A stretch of 64,000 nt of DNA from Gephyromycinifex aptenodytis (GTDB taxonomy: Bacteria; Actinomycetota; Actinomycetes; Actinomycetales; Dermatophilaceae). The position numbers and the translations under genes were made by a program. The stretch lies in NCBI RefSeq assembly GCF_012277275.1, contig NZ_CP051155.1, forward strand, positions 1,364,001-1,428,000, given 5' to 3'. This document shows positions 61,389-64,000 of this stretch, piece by piece (position 1 is the first letter of the stretch; each line of letters begins with the position of its first letter). The notes beneath the pieces are model-generated. The model was not told the origin of the DNA and ran no database searches. It saw nothing but the letters and a program-made list of their open reading frames with translations.

Positions 61389-64000
61389 ATGAACACCACA
61401 TCGCGCATCAAGCCGCAGCGCTCGATCGCAGTCATCGCCGCGATGGCACTTGCTGGAGGCCTCGGCCTCGCAGGTAGCGCAGCAGCAACGGCCGCAGGGG
61501 ACCTAGGCAAGGGAGCCGAATGGCACCGGACACCAATCAATGCCGACGTATACACTTTAAAGAACGGACAGCCCGATAAGGTGAAGGCTGGGCTGATGGG
61601 CCTCGACACCGACCGTGACGGCAATACCGACACCTACGTCTACTGCATTGAGCACGACGTCCCGGTCTCGAACGTCATGGAGAGCCGCAGGGAGTACTAC
61701 TACGCCTACGACTGGGACACCTACCGCTCGTCCGCCCCCAACTGGGAGAAGAACAAAACCCAGGTGGCGTGGATTCTGGCGAACTCTTACCCGCAGGTTG
61801 ACGCGGCAGACTTCCGGGCGAAGACCGGCGTCCGAGCAGACCTGCCCCAAACGCAGATCGCCGCCGCCGTCCAGTCGGCAGTGTGGCACCTCACCGACGG
61901 TGTCGAGTTCGACTGGACGCAGCAGGGTGACTTCGACCGCGCTGAGCGCAAGAAGATCTATGACTACCTGATCGAGGGCGCCAAGTCCGCGACAGTCAAC
62001 GCTCCCCTCAACGTCGGATTCTCCGGCGCGCCGATCACAGGGCAGGCGGGCAGCCTGGTGGGGCCCATCAAACTCAAGGGCACCACTGCAGCGACCGTGA
62101 ACCTCGTGCCCGCCGAAGGCAAGACCGCTGTCCCCGCTGGTGTGACACTCGTTGACAAGCAGGGAAACCCGATCAGTGGCCAGGTGGCCGTCGACTCTGA
62201 CCTGTACGTCCAGGTTCCCGCGGGCACCGCTCCTGGCAGCGTGCTGATCAACGCAGAGGTCCACGGCGTGAGCATTCCGATGGGGACCGTGTGGGATCAC
62301 CCCACCATCACCACCCAGGCGCTCATCACCGCCACGACCACAGCGACGACCGCCTCAGCCTTCGCTTCGGTGAACTGGGACAACAAAACAGTCAACCCGG
62401 CCATTGGCACCACCGCCAGTGACAAGGCCGACGGCGACAAGATCGTCGACTCCCAGAGCACCGGCGCAGCCATCAACGACGAGGTCGCCTACACCGGCCT
62501 CATCGGCGGCAAGGAATACACCCTCAAGGGCGAACTCATGGTCAAGGGTGAGGACGGCAACCCCGTCGCCACCGGAATCACCGCCCAGAGCACCTTCACC
62601 GCCGACGCCACCGGCAACGGCACCGCCACAGTCACCTTCGAACTGACCAAGGAACAACTGGCCGAGTACGCCGGCAGAGACCTCGTCGCCTTCGAACAGG
62701 TCTACCTCGGCAGCAACACCACCCCGGTCGCCGTCCACCAAGACATCAACGACAAGGGCCAGACCGTCACCCTGACGCGGATCAACCCGGTCATCGGCAC
62801 CACCGCCAGTGACAAGGCCGACGGCGACAAGATCGTCGACTCCCAGAGCACCGGCGCAGCCATCAACGACGAGGTCGCCTACACCGGCCTCATCGGCGGC
62901 AAGGAATACACCCTCAAGGGCGAACTCATGGTCAAGGGTGAGGACGGCAACCCCGTCGCCACCGGAATCACCGCCCAGAGCACCTTCACCGCCGACGCCA
63001 CCGGCAACGGCACCGCCACAGTCACCTTCGAACTGACCAAGGAACAACTGGCCGAGTACGCCGGCAGAGACCTCGTCGCCTTCGAACAGGTCTACCTCGG
63101 CAGCAACACCACCCCGGTCGCCGTCCACCAAGACATCAACGACAAGGGCCAGACCGTCACCCTGACGCGGATCAACCCGGTCATCGGCACCACCGCCAGT
63201 GACAAGGCCGACGGCGACAAGATCGTCGACTCCCAGAGCACCGGCGCAGCCATCAACGACGAGGTCGCCTACACCGGCCTCATCGGCGGCAAGGAATACA
63301 CCCTCAAGGGCGAACTCATGGTCAAGGGTGAGGACGGCAACCCCGTCGCCACCGGAATCACCGCCCAGAGCACCTTCACCGCCGACGCCACCGGCAACGG
63401 CACCGCCACAGTCACCTTCGAACTGACCAAGGAACAACTGGCCGAGTACGCCGGCAGAGACCTCGTCGCCTTCGAACAGGTCTACCTCGGCAGCAACACC
63501 ACCCCGGTCGCCGTCCACCAAGACATCAACGACAAGGGCCAGACCGTGAATCTGACCCCTGCGCCGATCACGCCGAACCCGACGCCGACCACGCCGAGCA
63601 CGCCGAACCCGACGCCGACCACCCCGAGCACGCCGAACCCGACGCCAACCACCCCGACCACCCCGAGCACGCCGGAGCCCACCAAGCCCAGCACGCCGGA
63701 ACCCACCAAGCCTGCGCCTTCCAAGCCCAGCACGCCGGAGCCCACCAAGCCCAGCACGCCGGAACCCACCAAGCCTGCGCCTTCCAAGCCCAGCACGCCG
63801 GCGCCCACACCGGCCAAGCCGACGGCTCCCAAGCCGCAGAAGCCGGAAACCCCGACCCAGACCAAGCCAGCCGGGCGGATGGTGACGCGCACCTTCCAGG
63901 TTGACCGCTACATGCCGAAGAACGCTGCTCAGGCCCGCGTTGTCGCTTCGCTAGACAACGACTCTCGCCTCGGGTACCGCGAGGACCGCCCGCTCTGGGG
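61389..64000 (+). CDS. Secreted thioester/ester-bond surface protein (3' end outside window)
   Basis: An open frame of at least 870 residues that runs off the right edge. It starts with a signal peptide (RIKPQR, hydrophobic residues 12-30, Ala-rich cleavage region). Residues about 45-215 form a TQXA thioester domain: the Cys of YCIEHD near 94 and the Gln of TQIAAA near 160 are the predicted thioester pair for covalent attachment to host or matrix amines. Three 130-residue VaFE-type repeats follow (IGTTASDKADGDK to FEQVYLG), predicted to form internal Thr-Gln ester bonds, then a Pro/Thr/Lys linker from about residue 722. The last visible 45 residues are not Pro-rich and begin another domain. 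A sortase signal should lie beyond the window. Confidence 0.85.
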   Translation, partial: MNTTSRIKPQRSIAVIAAMALAGGLGLAGSAAATAAGDLGKGAEWHRTPINADVYTLKNGQPDKVKAGLMGLDTDRDGNTDTYVYCIEHDVPVSNVMESRREYYYAYDWDTYRSSAPNWEKNKTQVAWILANSYPQVDAADFRAKTGVRADLPQTQIAAAVQSAVWHLTDGVEFDWTQQGDFDRAERKKIYDYLIEGAKSATVNAPLNVGFSGAPITGQAGSLVGPIKLKGTTAATVNLVPAEGKTAVPAGVTLVDKQGNPISGQVAVDSDLYVQVPAGTAPGSVLINAEVHGVSIPMGTVWDHPTITTQALITATTTATTASAFASVNWDNKTVNPAIGTTASDKADGDKIVDSQSTGAAINDEVAYTGLIGGKEYTLKGELMVKGEDGNPVATGITAQSTFTADATGNGTATVTFELTKEQLAEYAGRDLVAFEQVYLGSNTTPVAVHQDINDKGQTVTLTRINPVIGTTASDKADGDKIVDSQSTGAAINDEVAYTGLIGGKEYTLKGELMVKGEDGNPVATGITAQSTFTADATGNGTATVTFELTKEQLAEYAGRDLVAFEQVYLGSNTTPVAVHQDINDKGQTVTLTRINPVIGTTASDKADGDKIVDSQSTGAAINDEVAYTGLIGGKEYTLKGELMVKGEDGNPVATGITAQSTFTADATGNGTATVTFELTKEQLAEYAGRDLVAFEQVYLGSNTTPVAVHQDINDKGQTVNLTPAPITPNPTPTTPSTPNPTPTTPSTPNPTPTTPTTPSTPEPTKPSTPEPTKPAPSKPSTPEPTKPSTPEPTKPAPSKPSTPAPTPAKPTAPKPQKPETPTQTKPAGRMVTRTFQVDRYMPKNAAQARVVASLDNDSRLGYREDRPLW
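62406..63547 (+). repeat. Three near-identical 390-bp in-frame repeats
   Basis: Units start at 62406, 62796 and 63186, each 390 bp (130 codons); the third ends near 63547 where the sequence changes to the linker. Comparison by eye shows no differences inside the units except at their borders (ATTGGC versus ATCGGC before the first unit). Such DNA identity points to recent amplification or gene conversion. Each codes for one ester-bond domain of the surface protein. Confidence 0.9.
63553..63860 (+). repeat. Proline/threonine/lysine-rich low-complexity linker
   Basis: Codes for tandem short motifs (NPTPTTPST repeated, then PEPTKPST and KPAPSKPST units). It probably forms an extended stalk that holds the adhesive domains away from the wall. 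The nucleotide repeats are imperfect and of 27-36 bp period. Confidence 0.85.

Noticed and set aside
62355-63521. 388-codon minus-strand open frame with repeated GDGVAVLTL-type segments
   Set aside because: It is the antisense shadow of the repeated surface-protein region on the + strand; its periodicity comes entirely from the 390-bp repeats and it has no ribosome site or family match.
62406-63547. Possible CRISPR or mobile repeat array
   Set aside because: The units are 390 bp, in frame and contiguous without spacers, and they code for protein domains.

Overview
The window is high-GC DNA with dense coding, frequent 4-bp ATGA/GTGA gene overlaps, GTG starts and a recurrent TANNNT box 6-7 nt before start codons. 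The gene content (bifunctional RfbC-RfbD, MetS-type transporter subunit, thioester surface protein, the metG-tatD-rsmA-ispE and pth-rplY-prs-glmU sets) indicates an actinobacterium, most likely of the order Micrococcales. This placement is inference; no rRNA gene is present. No transposase, integrase, phage gene or CRISPR array was seen.

Region 1 (1-24.2 kb) is an exopolysaccharide locus. It holds two SGNH-type proteins (one cut by the window edge), two left-handed beta-helix acyltransferases, a Wzx-type flippase, a Wzz-like co-polymerase with a degenerate P-loop domain, an O-antigen-ligase/polymerase-like membrane protein, five glycosyltransferases (one a fused Alg14/Alg13-type enzyme), two heparin-lyase-I-like secreted proteins and two paralogous initiating sugar-phosphate transferases. 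Embedded in it (15.8-20.1 kb) is an unusual four-gene operon: a short AMP-ligase, a NadE-like ATP pyrophosphatase, an acyl carrier protein and an AsnB-like amidotransferase. It sits behind a structured leader and is the best candidate here for an undescribed decoration pathway.

Region 2 (22.0-28.6 kb) is housekeeping: pth, rplY, prs, glmU, tRNA-Gln and a TetR regulator. GlmU is cut short and lacks most of its acetyltransferase half. Region 3 (28.6-52.1 kb) is a second polysaccharide block: dTDP-rhamnose genes, a second Wzz, a second ligase/polymerase, a second flippase, a GT2-GT4 fusion, further glycosyltransferases, two more heparin-lyase-like proteins, galE, and a modified-sugar cassette (two related methyltransferase-type proteins, a nucleotidyltransferase, a PIG-L deacetylase, then a GNAT and a class III aminotransferase facing them), ending with a MarR regulator. 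Region 4 (52.2-58.7 kb) is housekeeping again: ABC-F protein, ispE, rsmA, tatD and metG, all on the minus strand. Regions 2 and 4 look like one ancestral block separated by region 3.

Region 5 (58.7-64 kb) has an NSS-family sodium symporter with its tiny MetS-type partner, a strong terminator, and the start of a large secreted surface protein. That protein has a TQXA thioester domain, three almost identical 390-bp ester-bond (VaFE-type) repeats and a proline/threonine-rich linker, and it runs off the window. Duplicate Wzx, Wzz, ligase and initiating enzymes suggest that at least two surface glycans are made, using dTDP-rhamnose, UDP-galactose and a further modified sugar, and that secreted lyase-like proteins act on them.
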